A stretch of 52,315 nt of DNA from an uncultured Clostridia bacterium (GTDB taxonomy: Bacteria; Bacillota; Clostridia; Christensenellales; Aristaeellaceae). The notes under the pieces are model-generated. The model searched no databases. It had not been told where the DNA came from and saw only the letters and a list, made by a program, of their open reading frames with translations. The stretch covers positions 1 to 52,315 of the forward strand of contig CAKUKP010000006.1 of the NCBI GenBank assembly GCA_934663625.1, read 5' to 3'. Shown here in pieces: positions 33,182 through 41,475 of the stretch. The position numbers and the translations under genes are program-made. Every line of letters starts with the position of its first letter. Positions within the stretch are counted from its first letter, which is position 1.

Positions 33182-33238
33182 CGCACGAAGCGCACCGGAC
33201 AAGCGAAACAGATGCTGCTGTCCAGTGCGCTTCGTGCG
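33182..33238. other. 20-bp inverted repeat at the leader-distal end of the CRISPR array
   Basis: CGCACGAAGCGCACcGGACA and its complement (one mismatch) are separated by 17 bases, 9 bases outside the oldest repeat. No U-tract follows on the minus strand, so a terminator by the usual rule is not assured, but the place suits the end of the pre-crRNA. Confidence 0.6.
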
Positions 33239-33246
33239 GCAAATGG

Positions 33247-33878
33247 TATTTAAACCCCTATGGAATTACACTACTCTCAAACCATCGCCCGCGAGTTCCA
33301 GCAGCATTCTGTGTTTGAGACCCCTATGGAATTACACTACTCTCAAACTATATATCAGACGGCGAAGGCTGGGCATATGTTTGAGACCCCTATGGAATTA
33401 CACTACTCTCAAACGAATACGAAACTGTGGATGTCCAGCGACAGGTTTGAGACCCCTATGGAATTACACTACTCTCAAACGTAAATCGCGAAGAGGAACA
33501 AAAATTAGATGTTTGAGACCCCTATGGAATTACACTACTCTCAAACAGTGATCAATAACCGGTTGCCGTCCTTGTCGTTTGAGACCCCTATGGAATTACA
33601 CTACTCTCAAACTTCGTTCGCGTTCAACTGCGCATCCAGACCGTTTGAGACCCCTATGGAATTACACTACTCTCAAACATTAATCTGCGCGATTAGTTCA
33701 TCCCCAGAGTTTGAGACCCCTATGGAATTACACTACTCTCAAACCTCCAGCCCCTGCTTGCCGCGCTCCGTCGCCGGTTTGAGACCCCTATGGAATTACA
33801 CTACTCTCAAACTGACGTGTTCGACACGCTGGATGAAGCGAAGTTTGAGACCCCTATGGAATTACACTACTCTCAAAC
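33247..33878 (-). CRISPR. type II-A CRISPR array, 10 repeats and 9 spacers
   Basis: Repeats are 36 bases, read on the minus strand as GTTTGAGAGTAGTG... and ending ...AGGGGTCTCAAAC. Nine copies are identical. The left-most (33247-33282) has four changes in its end, which marks the leader-distal, oldest side. Spacers are 30 bases except the eighth from the left (33745-33776), which is 32. The leader therefore lies on the right, toward csn2, and transcription runs on the minus strand like the cas genes. The anti-repeat at 40001-40035 confirms orientation. Confidence 0.97.
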
Positions 33879-34009
33879 CTCAAATCGCAAATTTAACCGC
33901 TCCAAACGGCATTTCCCTCGACGTATGAATCAAAATCCACACTGACAGCCTATGAACTGCCCGATGAAAACACTTTTGAAGCTGCATTTGAGGCATAGGG
34001 GAATCAACT
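33879..34009 (-). promoter_or_regulatory. CRISPR leader with ATTTGAG anchor
   Basis: On the minus strand the leader ends ...GCGATTTGAG directly at the first repeat. ATTTGAG at this place is the leader-anchoring sequence known in type II-A systems (Streptococcus, Enterococcus), where Cas1-Cas2 docks for spacer insertion. Confidence 0.8.
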
Positions 34010-34015
34010 GTATTC

Positions 34016-34044
34016 AGTTTACCACAGAATGCGCGCAAAATCAA
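34016..34044 (-). promoter_or_regulatory. probable promoter of the CRISPR array
   Basis: Minus-strand TTGATT, 17 bases, TAAACT. The -35 box overlaps the csn2 stop codon. The start near 34009 gives a leader of about 130 bases before the first repeat. Confidence 0.55.
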
Positions 34045-34709
34045 TCGATTTCACATAAATCCGCATCGATGAGCCATCTCTCTTCCCGTTCCAGCCGCGG
34101 CCTTTCGCTGCTTTCCAGCAGCAGCACATGATAGCCGTGCGCCAGAATGGTTTCGATCAGCCGGTTCATTTCTGCATCATCGATGTAGGCGCGCAGGTTG
34201 ACCATGAAGAACAGCTTATCCCGATCAAAGGTTCGAACGAGTTCCATATAATCGATAATCTTTTCACCCAGGCTGGTGTAATCATCCCGCAATTCCGGCG
34301 AAGCCGCCTTGATCATGCCGTTGATGCCCAGCTTATCAAATCGAATATCGCAGGGAAAATCAAACGCCAGTTCTTCCAGATAGGCGGTCAGTTCCATCAA
34401 TATCCCGCCCGTTTTTTCCCAATATTCCGAGGAAGCTGCCCGCTTTTCCAGCGCGGATGCGATTTTCGTCAGCAGCGGCTTCCGGTTCATTTCAAACGGC
34501 ACAAAGCTGCCGATGATTTCCGCATGGCGCGCGCAGGCAACCGGCGCATCATTAATGGAAACGATGCATTGCCCATCATAGCCGTTGGTCTGTTCGTACA
34601 GCTCCGTGAGCAACCGGCGAAAGAACGCCTGATTTTCAATGATCAGGCTGTGTACGCGGCCGCATTCCGTATCAAATACCTTGCTGATTTCCGGATGCAC
34701 AAATTTCAC
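34041..34709 (-). CDS. csn2: type II-A CRISPR adaptation protein Csn2
   Basis: 222 residues, the size of the long Csn2 form. The start MKFVHPEISKVFDTECGRVHSLIIENQAFF and the closing HGYHVLLLESSERPRLEREERWLIDADLCEID follow the Csn2 pattern. It forms a tetrameric ring that binds DNA ends during spacer acquisition with Cas1, Cas2 and Cas9. The start codon is GTG, overlapping the cas2 stop (GTGA). It is the last gene of the cas operon and directly precedes the array leader. Confidence 0.93.
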   Translation of the reverse strand: MKFVHPEISKVFDTECGRVHSLIIENQAFFRRLLTELYEQTNGYDGQCIVSINDAPVACARHAEIIGSFVPFEMNRKPLLTKIASALEKRAASSEYWEKTGGILMELTAYLEELAFDFPCDIRFDKLGINGMIKAASPELRDDYTSLGEKIIDYMELVRTFDRDKLFFMVNLRAYIDDAEMNRLIETILAHGYHVLLLESSERPRLEREERWLIDADLCEID

Positions 34710-35026
34710 AGGATCACCAGTCTTTCATCGGTATCGATCACATCGCTGTGCTGTTCGCCCACGATGAAATCCATTTTGGCAAACTGCTTTTCCGTTACCT
34801 CCAGCGCGCACACCATTCCCTTCGGCGGCTTATTCTTTTTCAGCATCTGCAGCACGGATTCCTTCACGCTCGGCGTGATCATCAGCTTGGTATAAACGGA
34901 TTCCTGCAGCATGATGAAGCCGCTTTTGATCAGCAGACGGCGAAAGGCGGTATAATTGCGCCGATCCTCCGCCGTCTGCATCGGCAGATCAAACATCAAA
35001 ATCAATCTCATAAATCGATAGCTCAT
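34706..35026 (-). CDS. cas2: CRISPR-associated endoribonuclease-fold protein Cas2
   Basis: 106 residues. The ferredoxin-like fold opens MRLILMFDLPMQTAEDRRNY, with the conserved Asp of the first strand, followed by SGFIMLQESVYTKL. It bridges two Cas1 dimers in the integration complex. The ATG overlaps the cas1 stop (ATGA); a second in-frame ATG five codons in is also possible. Confidence 0.95.
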   Translation of the reverse strand: MSYRFMRLILMFDLPMQTAEDRRNYTAFRRLLIKSGFIMLQESVYTKLMITPSVKESVLQMLKKNKPPKGMVCALEVTEKQFAKMDFIVGEQHSDVIDTDERLVIL

Positions 35027-35895
35027 ATTTCCTGATAGTGGATCACTTTCTCCGGGCTCGCCGTGTTCAGGCAATCGATCACATTTCGGGTATACAGCCG
35101 GATCGCCGCAGATACCAGCTGTTTGCTGCCCGCATATTGCACCGTCTGGGAAAATACCCGCCACAGAACGTGCTTTTCATCCTTTGCAAACTGTTCCGGC
35201 GCCATTTCAACCACCATGCGATCGATCAGGATACGAAACGGTTCCATCAAATCGCAGCTCAGGTTGAAATGATTGAACATGTTATCGTGAAAGACGCCCA
35301 GCTGCGTAAGGCAGCCGTTCAGCGCGACCTCCCGATTGAAGGCGGACAGCAGCAGGCAGTAACCGTAATCCAGCGCCGCATTCACGGGCGAATCCAGCCC
35401 GCGGGAAAAATCCATGCCGAAAAGCGCGTTGAAATACACCTTGGCGGCGTGCCCTTCGCAGTTCGTTGCGTCGTGCGGTTCAACCTCGCATCCATATTGC
35501 GTCAGCATGGCGTATTCCCGATCGTGCCGGAGTTCCTTCAGAAAACCCGCCTGCTTTGCGATCTTCTCCCGAATGATGCTCTGCCACACCTGCCCCTTGG
35601 TTTCATCCGTCCATTCGATCTGCTTTTTCAACCGATGGGAGCTGTTATGGCTGCCGTGATAGGGAACCACCTCCGCAATGGGACTGCGCTTGCCATCGCA
35701 GAAGATCACCTTGATCTTTTTCTGCATCAGCGCTTCCATCAGGCAGCCGGTTAATGAAACGGCGGGGTTTTCCAGCATCAGCACCGCCACTTCATCCAGA
35801 TAGATGCGCTGAATTTCATCGCTGCGCACCACCAGATAGCCCATCTTGTAATCCAGCTTGCAGCGCCGCGATATGATCACATTGCGCCAGCTCAT
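35023..35895 (-). CDS. cas1: CRISPR-associated integrase Cas1
   Basis: 290 residues, typical for type II. The N-terminal MSWRNVIISRRCKLDYK opens as in other type II Cas1. The metal-binding triad is E147 (NCEGHAAKVYF), H203 (GVFHDNMFNHFNL) and E218 (DLMEPFR). It inserts new spacers at the leader end of the array with Cas2 and Csn2. The ATG overlaps the cas9 stop (ATGA), so all four cas genes are translationally linked. Confidence 0.96.
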   Translation of the reverse strand: MSWRNVIISRRCKLDYKMGYLVVRSDEIQRIYLDEVAVLMLENPAVSLTGCLMEALMQKKIKVIFCDGKRSPIAEVVPYHGSHNSSHRLKKQIEWTDETKGQVWQSIIREKIAKQAGFLKELRHDREYAMLTQYGCEVEPHDATNCEGHAAKVYFNALFGMDFSRGLDSPVNAALDYGYCLLLSAFNREVALNGCLTQLGVFHDNMFNHFNLSCDLMEPFRILIDRMVVEMAPEQFAKDEKHVLWRVFSQTVQYAGSKQLVSAAIRLYTRNVIDCLNTASPEKVIHYQEI

Positions 35896-38800
35896 AGCAG
35901 TTTGAGCAGATTTTCGGATCGCTTTTCCCAAACCCCCGATGCGGATGCATCGATGATGCGCACATCGCTGTATGCCTTCGTCCAGTTGGAGATATTCGAA
36001 CTGAATCCCTTCGTCGCAGCAACAGAAGGTCCGCCACCAATTGCGGAAAGATCAATCCCACCGGAAATTCGGCCGAATATCTGATGCACATTCAACAGTG
36101 CCTGCGCCTGCTGCACAGGAGGCAGCGCGATGAATGCATTCCTGCCATCCCGCAGGATTTTAATCGGATTGTTGGGACGCTTTGAAAATATCGTTCTCTC
36201 CAGCTTTTCGATGTACAGATCGTACAGGCGCAGGTTTTCCTCCGACGTTACGCAATCGTACCGCGCATCATATACGTGATTGGGATTGCGCCGTACCTTT
36301 TCCGACAGCACCTCCAGCCGCTTGATGTACCGCTGCGTAGTCTGCGATTCGGCAAAAGCCATAAACGGCGCGGCGATCAGCGTTCTTCCGCCGCCGCTCG
36401 TGCCGGACAGGGTTACCCGAAATCCATCCAGCGAAAGCATGGCGTTTATCTTGATCGGACGCAGCCCCAGCGGCAGCGCAAGCTCCTGCGCTTCCTTGCC
36501 CGTGATGCGGCGGATTCGATCCGCGGCATAGGTCAAGGCGCTGCGTTCATCATCCAGCACGTGATCGGCATACATCAGCTCCACCGGCACGATCATGATA
36601 TCCTTTTTCTTGCCCAAACGATAGCGCACCGCCAGGAAGAAGGATACCGCCGGTTTGTTGTAGCCGCCGTATTTTTCCGTGGGCAGCCCGCGCTTCAGCG
36701 GAATCAGCCCCGATTTTGCGCGAACCGGCATCTGATCAAACAGCTGCCCCTGCTTGCAATAGGCGTATTTCGTCATGTGCGCATTGTTTTTCTGCACGGT
36801 CTTTTTCACCTTTTCCAGCATAGCGGCGCCATCCCACACCGTTTTTCCGCCGCACACCACGGGATACGTGAACAGGGTTTTCGTCTTTATGCTGTATTTC
36901 GAATTCACATCGAACCAGCGCTTCGAAAACTTCATATCGTACACATTGCCCACGACGATATTCAAATACGCGTCCTTGGCATGATGCAGATCGTTGAATG
37001 TGCGCGATTTCACCAGATCAAATCCCTGCCGGAATTCGCTGGCAAGGCGCGCCTTTACATACACGATCTCCGTTTCCGGATACAGCTGGTGCAGGATTTC
37101 GGCAACCGCCTTGGTGGACTGCGATGTTTCGGTAAGCTGGCGATTGATAAAGCCCAGCTTTTCATCGGCGCTGAAGGGCGTGGCGCGCGTGAGACGCTTG
37201 AACTTTTCATCGGACAGCAGCCCGTTTTCATGCAGCATTTTCCAGAATCCGTACATCCGGCTGCGAATCTGCGCATCGATCGGATACGCATCCGATTTCT
37301 GACCGTTCAGCTCCGATTGTACCAGCACTTCGTTATTGATGATGCTGTCGTCCTTCACATATGCCTGCGGATAGATGTGTTCAATGTTGTATCGTTCGCC
37401 CTTGATGGCGCTGATATCGATGGGCTGCATGCTGTACATGCAGCGCCCCAGTTGCATATAATACAGATACAGCCGGTCGCTTTGCAGCAGGGTATCGGCT
37501 CCATCGCCCATATCCCGAAGCTGCTGTTCCAGTATGCGCACATCCTCCGAACCGCACTTTTCATACAGCTCCAACAACTGCTGCCTGCGGGATTTCGTGC
37601 GCCTGTTCTTCTGATCCGCCGTCGCGCCGCGCGTCATTTCAATAAATACCTTCTTCGGCGCACAGCCAAAGGCCTTCCGCACATCCTTGATGATATCCAA
37701 TGCGCGGATGACAGGGCGTTTCACCGCATTGGATAGCCACATTTCGGTCAGCTGCTGATCCAGATTCATGGGATGTTCGATATAATATTCCTGTCGCGCC
37801 GCGCGAATCTGCTCCGCAAAGGTGTATCGATCGGAGAGCAGCTCCATCAGATTATTATTGGTATCCCACATCGCCTTGATTACAGTCATCACTTCGCCGG
37901 TCGATGTATCGACGCCTTCAAATTCGGACAGGAATTTTCGGGAAAGCCTGCCGAAATCCTTATAGTTCAATCGCGCTATGTAATTGATATCATCATCGGA
38001 AAGCTGCGAAAACTGCGCCTTCAGCCATTTTTTCAGGCGCTGGTTATCCTCGGTCAGCGTGATTCGCTCGATGATTTCCTCAACCTGCACTTCGGTCAGC
38101 ATGCCGCCAGCCAGCATCTTTTTAAAATCATGATAAGATTTCAAATCGGAATGCAGCACCTCGTCCACGCCGGAAAGCTTATTTTCTTTGGTCATATACC
38201 CGTTTGACTGCAGATAATCGCGGATGGTTTTCAGCGTTACCCTGCGCCGTTTTTTATATACTTCGGTGTACAGCGCCTGCTTGAGCGCGACGGAAATCGG
38301 CTCGCCATCGATCTTCAGCTTATTGATCTCGTTCAGCACCGTAAATCGATGATACAGCAGCGATTCGCGCGGCAGCACCTTTTCGCCGGGCAGATAGGTG
38401 CAATCGTTGGTCATGCGCTTGATAAACGCTTCCTCGCTCGCATCGCGATCCACCACGCGATCAAAATTCCAGGGCAGTATGCGCCCATTCGCCTTCCGCA
38501 CGAGCCATGCGTTTTTCGAATTTTTGTTCAGCGGGCCGACGTAATACGGGATTCTGAAGGTAAATACCGATAATATCTTTTCGGATACGCTTATGCCGTC
38601 CGCATCGCAATCGGACAGGAACGGAAGATAGACCTCCGCCCTTTGCAGAATCGTGTTCAGTTCGTGCCAGTAAAGCTGATACGGGATTACGCGGTTATCG
38701 GTATCGCGCTGCTTTGGCAGGAAGGAACAGAGATCGATGCGGGACAGCATATCTTCAAATTCCGCCGCATCCGCTGCGTCAGGCACAATCCCCTTCAGCG

Positions 38801-39956
38801 TTTTCTTGAGCTGCGCAGAAAAATCGATCTTATTGATTTTCTTGACCGCCTTTTCGCCGGAATTCCGGAAATGCCCCGAATACTGCGCATAGCCATTCTG
38901 ATCGACCGACCGGAAAACCGCCTTGTATTGCTCCGGCTTGTATTTTTTGATGATTTTCTTCAGCAGCGCCAGATCGGATCGATGCTGTTCATAGGTTTTG
39001 ATCTTCGCCGCGGAGATGGTCTGGGCGCCGGACAGAATATCCACCAGCACGCACCAGTCAAAGATCGCCTTCATGCGAATCAGAAGCTCCGCATCGTCCC
39101 CTACGCCTTCGAACACCGCCGCCAGATTTTCATCGGGATCGGAAAGCGCAAACGAAGGAATATCTTCATATGCATCCTGACCAAATAACGCCGCTGCGCT
39201 GATTTTTCCGCCGCAGACCGCTTTCAGCAGCGCTTCGCAGGAATACGGAAAGTTGTCGCACTTCTTCGGCGCTTTTCCATTTTCAAATAAAAGTGCGCAA
39301 AGCTGGCTATATTTTTGCTTGAAGCCCGTTTTCTTCTTTAAAACGTCGGCGATTTGATGGGTCGGCACATCGCGCCACGGAAGCACAACGTCCTCCGCCG
39401 CATCCCGTATCGAATCGATCAGCCCATTCCAGACCGCATCGAAATCGGTAAACGCCGCGATGTTTTCCTTGTTGACCTCGCTTAAAAAATGTCCGCGGTT
39501 TGCGACGAGCCATGCACACGCCAGATACACGAGCCGCGCATCGTGCGCGTCCTCGCTGTGCATCAAATCATCGATCAGATGATGGATGGTGGGATACTTC
39601 CGATGGTATTCGATATCCGTCATTCCGGCTTCGTCAAACAGGGTGTATTCGGAATCCGTTTCCGATCGCAGCAGGCGGCTGGCGTCGATTCTCGCAAAGA
39701 ATTTCGGATCGATTTTAGCAATTTCGTGCGCAAACAGCTCCCGCAGCAGCTGCACGCGCTGCTGTCTGCGATCCAAGCGCCGTCTTGCGGTGCGAAACGA
39801 TCTTCGCTCCGTATTCAAATTCGCTGTATCGAACAGCGTCGATCCCCACGCGGGCTCCCCGCGATATTTCAGCAGCGAATACTGCATATCCGTAACCGCG
39901 TAGCCGACCGAATCCGTACCGATATCCAAACCCAGAAAATATTCTCTGTTTTCCAT
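35892..39956 (-). CDS. cas9: CRISPR-associated RNA-guided endonuclease Cas9 (type II-A)
   Basis: 1354 residues, the size of large II-A Cas9. RuvC-I is FLGLDIGTDSVGYAV (D11), followed by the arginine-rich bridge helix (RRSFRTARRRLDRRQQR, 51-67). RuvC-II is KKVFIEMTR (E773), HNH is NIEHIYPQAYVKDDSI (H860) and RuvC-III is LHHAKDAYLN (H992, D995). The C-terminal 300 residues form the PAM-interacting region. The acid before the HNH His is Glu rather than the usual Asp. ATG 39956 is chosen because GAGGAG lies 8 bases upstream; an upstream in-frame ATG lies inside the tracrRNA region. Confidence 0.97.
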   Translation of the reverse strand: MENREYFLGLDIGTDSVGYAVTDMQYSLLKYRGEPAWGSTLFDTANLNTERRSFRTARRRLDRRQQRVQLLRELFAHEIAKIDPKFFARIDASRLLRSETDSEYTLFDEAGMTDIEYHRKYPTIHHLIDDLMHSEDAHDARLVYLACAWLVANRGHFLSEVNKENIAAFTDFDAVWNGLIDSIRDAAEDVVLPWRDVPTHQIADVLKKKTGFKQKYSQLCALLFENGKAPKKCDNFPYSCEALLKAVCGGKISAAALFGQDAYEDIPSFALSDPDENLAAVFEGVGDDAELLIRMKAIFDWCVLVDILSGAQTISAAKIKTYEQHRSDLALLKKIIKKYKPEQYKAVFRSVDQNGYAQYSGHFRNSGEKAVKKINKIDFSAQLKKTLKGIVPDAADAAEFEDMLSRIDLCSFLPKQRDTDNRVIPYQLYWHELNTILQRAEVYLPFLSDCDADGISVSEKILSVFTFRIPYYVGPLNKNSKNAWLVRKANGRILPWNFDRVVDRDASEEAFIKRMTNDCTYLPGEKVLPRESLLYHRFTVLNEINKLKIDGEPISVALKQALYTEVYKKRRRVTLKTIRDYLQSNGYMTKENKLSGVDEVLHSDLKSYHDFKKMLAGGMLTEVQVEEIIERITLTEDNQRLKKWLKAQFSQLSDDDINYIARLNYKDFGRLSRKFLSEFEGVDTSTGEVMTVIKAMWDTNNNLMELLSDRYTFAEQIRAARQEYYIEHPMNLDQQLTEMWLSNAVKRPVIRALDIIKDVRKAFGCAPKKVFIEMTRGATADQKNRRTKSRRQQLLELYEKCGSEDVRILEQQLRDMGDGADTLLQSDRLYLYYMQLGRCMYSMQPIDISAIKGERYNIEHIYPQAYVKDDSIINNEVLVQSELNGQKSDAYPIDAQIRSRMYGFWKMLHENGLLSDEKFKRLTRATPFSADEKLGFINRQLTETSQSTKAVAEILHQLYPETEIVYVKARLASEFRQGFDLVKSRTFNDLHHAKDAYLNIVVGNVYDMKFSKRWFDVNSKYSIKTKTLFTYPVVCGGKTVWDGAAMLEKVKKTVQKNNAHMTKYAYCKQGQLFDQMPVRAKSGLIPLKRGLPTEKYGGYNKPAVSFFLAVRYRLGKKKDIMIVPVELMYADHVLDDERSALTYAADRIRRITGKEAQELALPLGLRPIKINAMLSLDGFRVTLSGTSGGGRTLIAAPFMAFAESQTTQRYIKRLEVLSEKVRRNPNHVYDARYDCVTSEENLRLYDLYIEKLERTIFSKRPNNPIKILRDGRNAFIALPPVQQAQALLNVHQIFGRISGGIDLSAIGGGPSVAATKGFSSNISNWTKAYSDVRIIDASASGVWEKRSENLLKLL

Positions 39957-39957
39957 A

Positions 39958-39986
39958 TTGACATCTCCTCGATGTTGAAATATAAT
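39958..39986 (+). promoter_or_regulatory. tracrRNA promoter
   Basis: TTGACA, exactly 17 bases, TATAAT on the plus strand. The -35 box overlaps the region between the cas9 ribosome site and ATG on the other strand. The start would be about 39993, a few bases before the anti-repeat. Confidence 0.85.
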
Positions 39987-39992
39987 ATTGAT

Positions 39993-40109
39993 GTAGTCCA
40001 CAGACCCCTATGGATTTACACTATGCGTTCAAATAACGGTTTTCCGAAACCGCCGATTCATTCGGCTGCACAGTGTGTGCGAAATCGACCTCGAAAGAGG
40101 TCTTTTTTT
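39993..40109 (+). ncRNA. tracrRNA
   Basis: The 5' part (40001-40035) is an anti-repeat: CAGACCCCTATGGA and TTACACTA match the repeat's complementary strand with one change, then diverge to form the bulge and end GTTCAAAT to pair with the 5' end of the crRNA repeat. After that come the small stems GGTTT/AAACC, GCCG/CGGC and CACA/TGTG, then the terminator GACCTC-gaaa-GAGGTC with TTTTTTT. About 115 nt is a normal tracrRNA size. It is divergent from cas9. Confidence 0.9.
40086..40109 (+). terminator. tracrRNA terminator
   Basis: GACCTC-gaaa-GAGGTC followed by seven T. The reverse strand has no U-tract, so a cas9 transcript coming the other way would pass. Confidence 0.9.
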
Positions 40110-40156
40110 GTGGAATCGTCGGAGCATCAATTTAGATTTTCGAAATCTATATGTAA

Positions 40157-40185
40157 ATATTAACACAGAGAACAATCATTTGCAA
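40157..40185 (-). promoter_or_regulatory. probable promoter of the cas9-cas1-cas2-csn2 operon
   Basis: Minus-strand TTGCAA, 17 bases, TAATAT. The start near 40150 would give a 194-base leader that runs antisense through the entire tracrRNA gene. Confidence 0.6.
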
Positions 40186-40294
40186 TACATTCATGTAGAA
40201 TCCGGAAAGAAAAAGCGAATCGGGCCGAAATATGGATATTCGCACACGATTCGCAATCAACAAAATATAAGCGCTCAGTCAGGTCGCGCGGCAC

Positions 40295-40750
40295 TCAGCA
40301 CAAACGCGGCCCTTCCGCGCCTATTCCGTGCGGCACAAATCCGCATTTTGCCAGGACGCGCTGGGAAGCGACGTTGTCCGGCGCGGTTTCCGCTTCGACG
40401 CATGCCACGTTCGGCTGTTCAAACGCCCATTCCGTCATGGCGCACAGCGCTTCCGTCGTATAACCGTTCCCTTCGTATTCCGGCAGCACGTCATAGCCGA
40501 TTTCCACCGCGTGATTCTGGGCGGGCCCTTTGAAATCGATATCGCCGATGTATGCCTGATTTTCATGCAGCGCCATCGCCCACGGCGCGTACCAGATTCG
40601 ATTTTCCGGATCGCGCCTGCATCCATCCAGCATTTCGCCGTAAGCCGCGCGCAGCTCATCGGACTCCGTGCGCGCAATCAGATTTTCAATCTCCGCATCG
40701 GTCATGGGATGCAATGTCATTCGACGGGTTCGAATCTCAATTTTCTGCAT
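40295..40750 (-). CDS. GNAT family N-acetyltransferase (RimJ/RimL-like)
   Basis: 151 residues. The acetyl-CoA loop region reads VLPEYEGNGYTTEALCAMTEWAF and the C-terminal ETAPDNVASQRVLAKCGF is the usual GNAT motif B. The start (RTRRMTLHPMTDAEIENL) is RimJ/RimL-like. It probably acetylates a small amine or protein N-terminus; the substrate is unknown. GAGGAAG precedes ATG. It is a single-gene unit with its own promoter. Confidence 0.87.
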   Translation of the reverse strand: MQKIEIRTRRMTLHPMTDAEIENLIARTESDELRAAYGEMLDGCRRDPENRIWYAPWAMALHENQAYIGDIDFKGPAQNHAVEIGYDVLPEYEGNGYTTEALCAMTEWAFEQPNVACVEAETAPDNVASQRVLAKCGFVPHGIGAEGPRLC

Positions 40751-40795
40751 GTGCTCTTCCTCTTTTGCAATGATTCATATTTCAAAACGCGGGGT

Positions 40796-40824
40796 ATTGT
40801 ACCGCGAACGCCGCCGTTTGTCAA
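40796..40824 (-). promoter_or_regulatory. promoter of the RimJ/RimL-like gene
   Basis: Minus-strand TTGACA, 17 bases, TACAAT. Confidence 0.8.
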
Positions 40825-40865
40825 GCATTGTGCTGTGTTTGAGCGCGAAAGCAACAGCGCGTTGC

Positions 40866-40894
40866 TTGTCTGAACCCGATATTTGTGTTACACT
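40866..40894 (+). promoter_or_regulatory. promoter of the HTH/zinc-ribbon gene
   Basis: TTGTCT, 17 bases, TACACT. A perfect 10-base palindrome, CTGACGTCAG, follows at 40893-40902 across the start point and next to the ribosome site, a possible operator. Confidence 0.6.
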
Positions 40895-40914
40895 GACGTC
40901 AGGAGGGATTTCAT

Positions 40915-41355
40915 ATGGAAGCAAAAGATATTCTGCGCGAATTGCGGACACAAAAGGGACTTTCGCAGGCGGAGCTTGCCGACAAGATATTCGTCACGCG
41001 ACAGGCGGTATCCCGCTGGGAAACCGGCGAAACCACGCCCAATCCGGAAACATTGAAGCTGTTATCCAAGCTGTTTGACGTTTCCATCAATACGCTGCTG
41101 GGCGCGCCCCGGCAGCTGATCTGCCAATGCTGCGGCATGCCGCTGGACGATTCCACCACCAGCCGGGAACCAGACGGTTCCTTCAACGAGGATTATTGCA
41201 AATGGTGCTACACCGGCGGCGCATTCACCTACGAAAGTAAGGAACAGCTGATCGATTTCTGCGTGGCGCACATAGCGAACGAAAACTGGCCCGCAGAACA
41301 GGTGCGCGCGCACATGGAAGCCGTCGTACCGGAATTAAAGCATTGGAAAAAATAA
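40915..41355 (+). CDS. XRE-type HTH regulator with C-terminal zinc-ribbon domain
   Basis: 146 residues. Residues 5-60 are a Cro/C1-type helix-turn-helix (LRTQKGLSQAELADKIFVTR, QAVSRWETGETTPNPETL). Residues 69-146 contain CQCCGMPLDD and DYCKWCYTGG, a putative zinc-ribbon module found alone or fused to HTH domains in Clostridia. It may sense metal or redox state, which is inference. AGGAGGG lies about 7 bases before ATG. A perfect 12-bp hairpin follows at 41375. Confidence 0.87.
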   Translation: MEAKDILRELRTQKGLSQAELADKIFVTRQAVSRWETGETTPNPETLKLLSKLFDVSINTLLGAPRQLICQCCGMPLDDSTTSREPDGSFNEDYCKWCYTGGAFTYESKEQLIDFCVAHIANENWPAEQVRAHMEAVVPELKHWKK

Positions 41356-41374
41356 AATACACTGCGCGTTCTGG

Positions 41375-41402
41375 GCGGTCTGCGGCATACGCCGCAGACC
41401 GC
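41375..41402 (+). terminator. hairpin after the HTH/zinc-ribbon gene
   Basis: GCGGTCTGCGGC-atac-GCCGCAGACCGC is a perfect 12-bp stem without a U-tract, so it may stabilise an end rather than terminate. Confidence 0.55.
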
Positions 41403-41404
41403 TA

Positions 41405-41434
41405 TTGCATTGCGGCGCAAACAGATGGTATAAT
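41405..41434 (+). promoter_or_regulatory. promoter of the EFR1/metallophosphoesterase pair
   Basis: TTGCAT, 18 bases, TATAAT. Confidence 0.65.
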
Positions 41435-41475
41435 GATGACAAAAGCAACGAATTTGGATTCGCGGGAGGAAACAG

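Noticed and set aside
33177..33928. Open frames with repeated peptide ETPMELHYSQT
   Set aside because: These are translations through the CRISPR repeats, whose unit length with the 30-base spacers (66) is a multiple of three. They are not proteins.
40001..40035. A second, orphan CRISPR repeat near cas9
   Set aside because: It is followed by tracrRNA stems and a terminator and has its own promoter, so it is the anti-repeat and not a degraded array.
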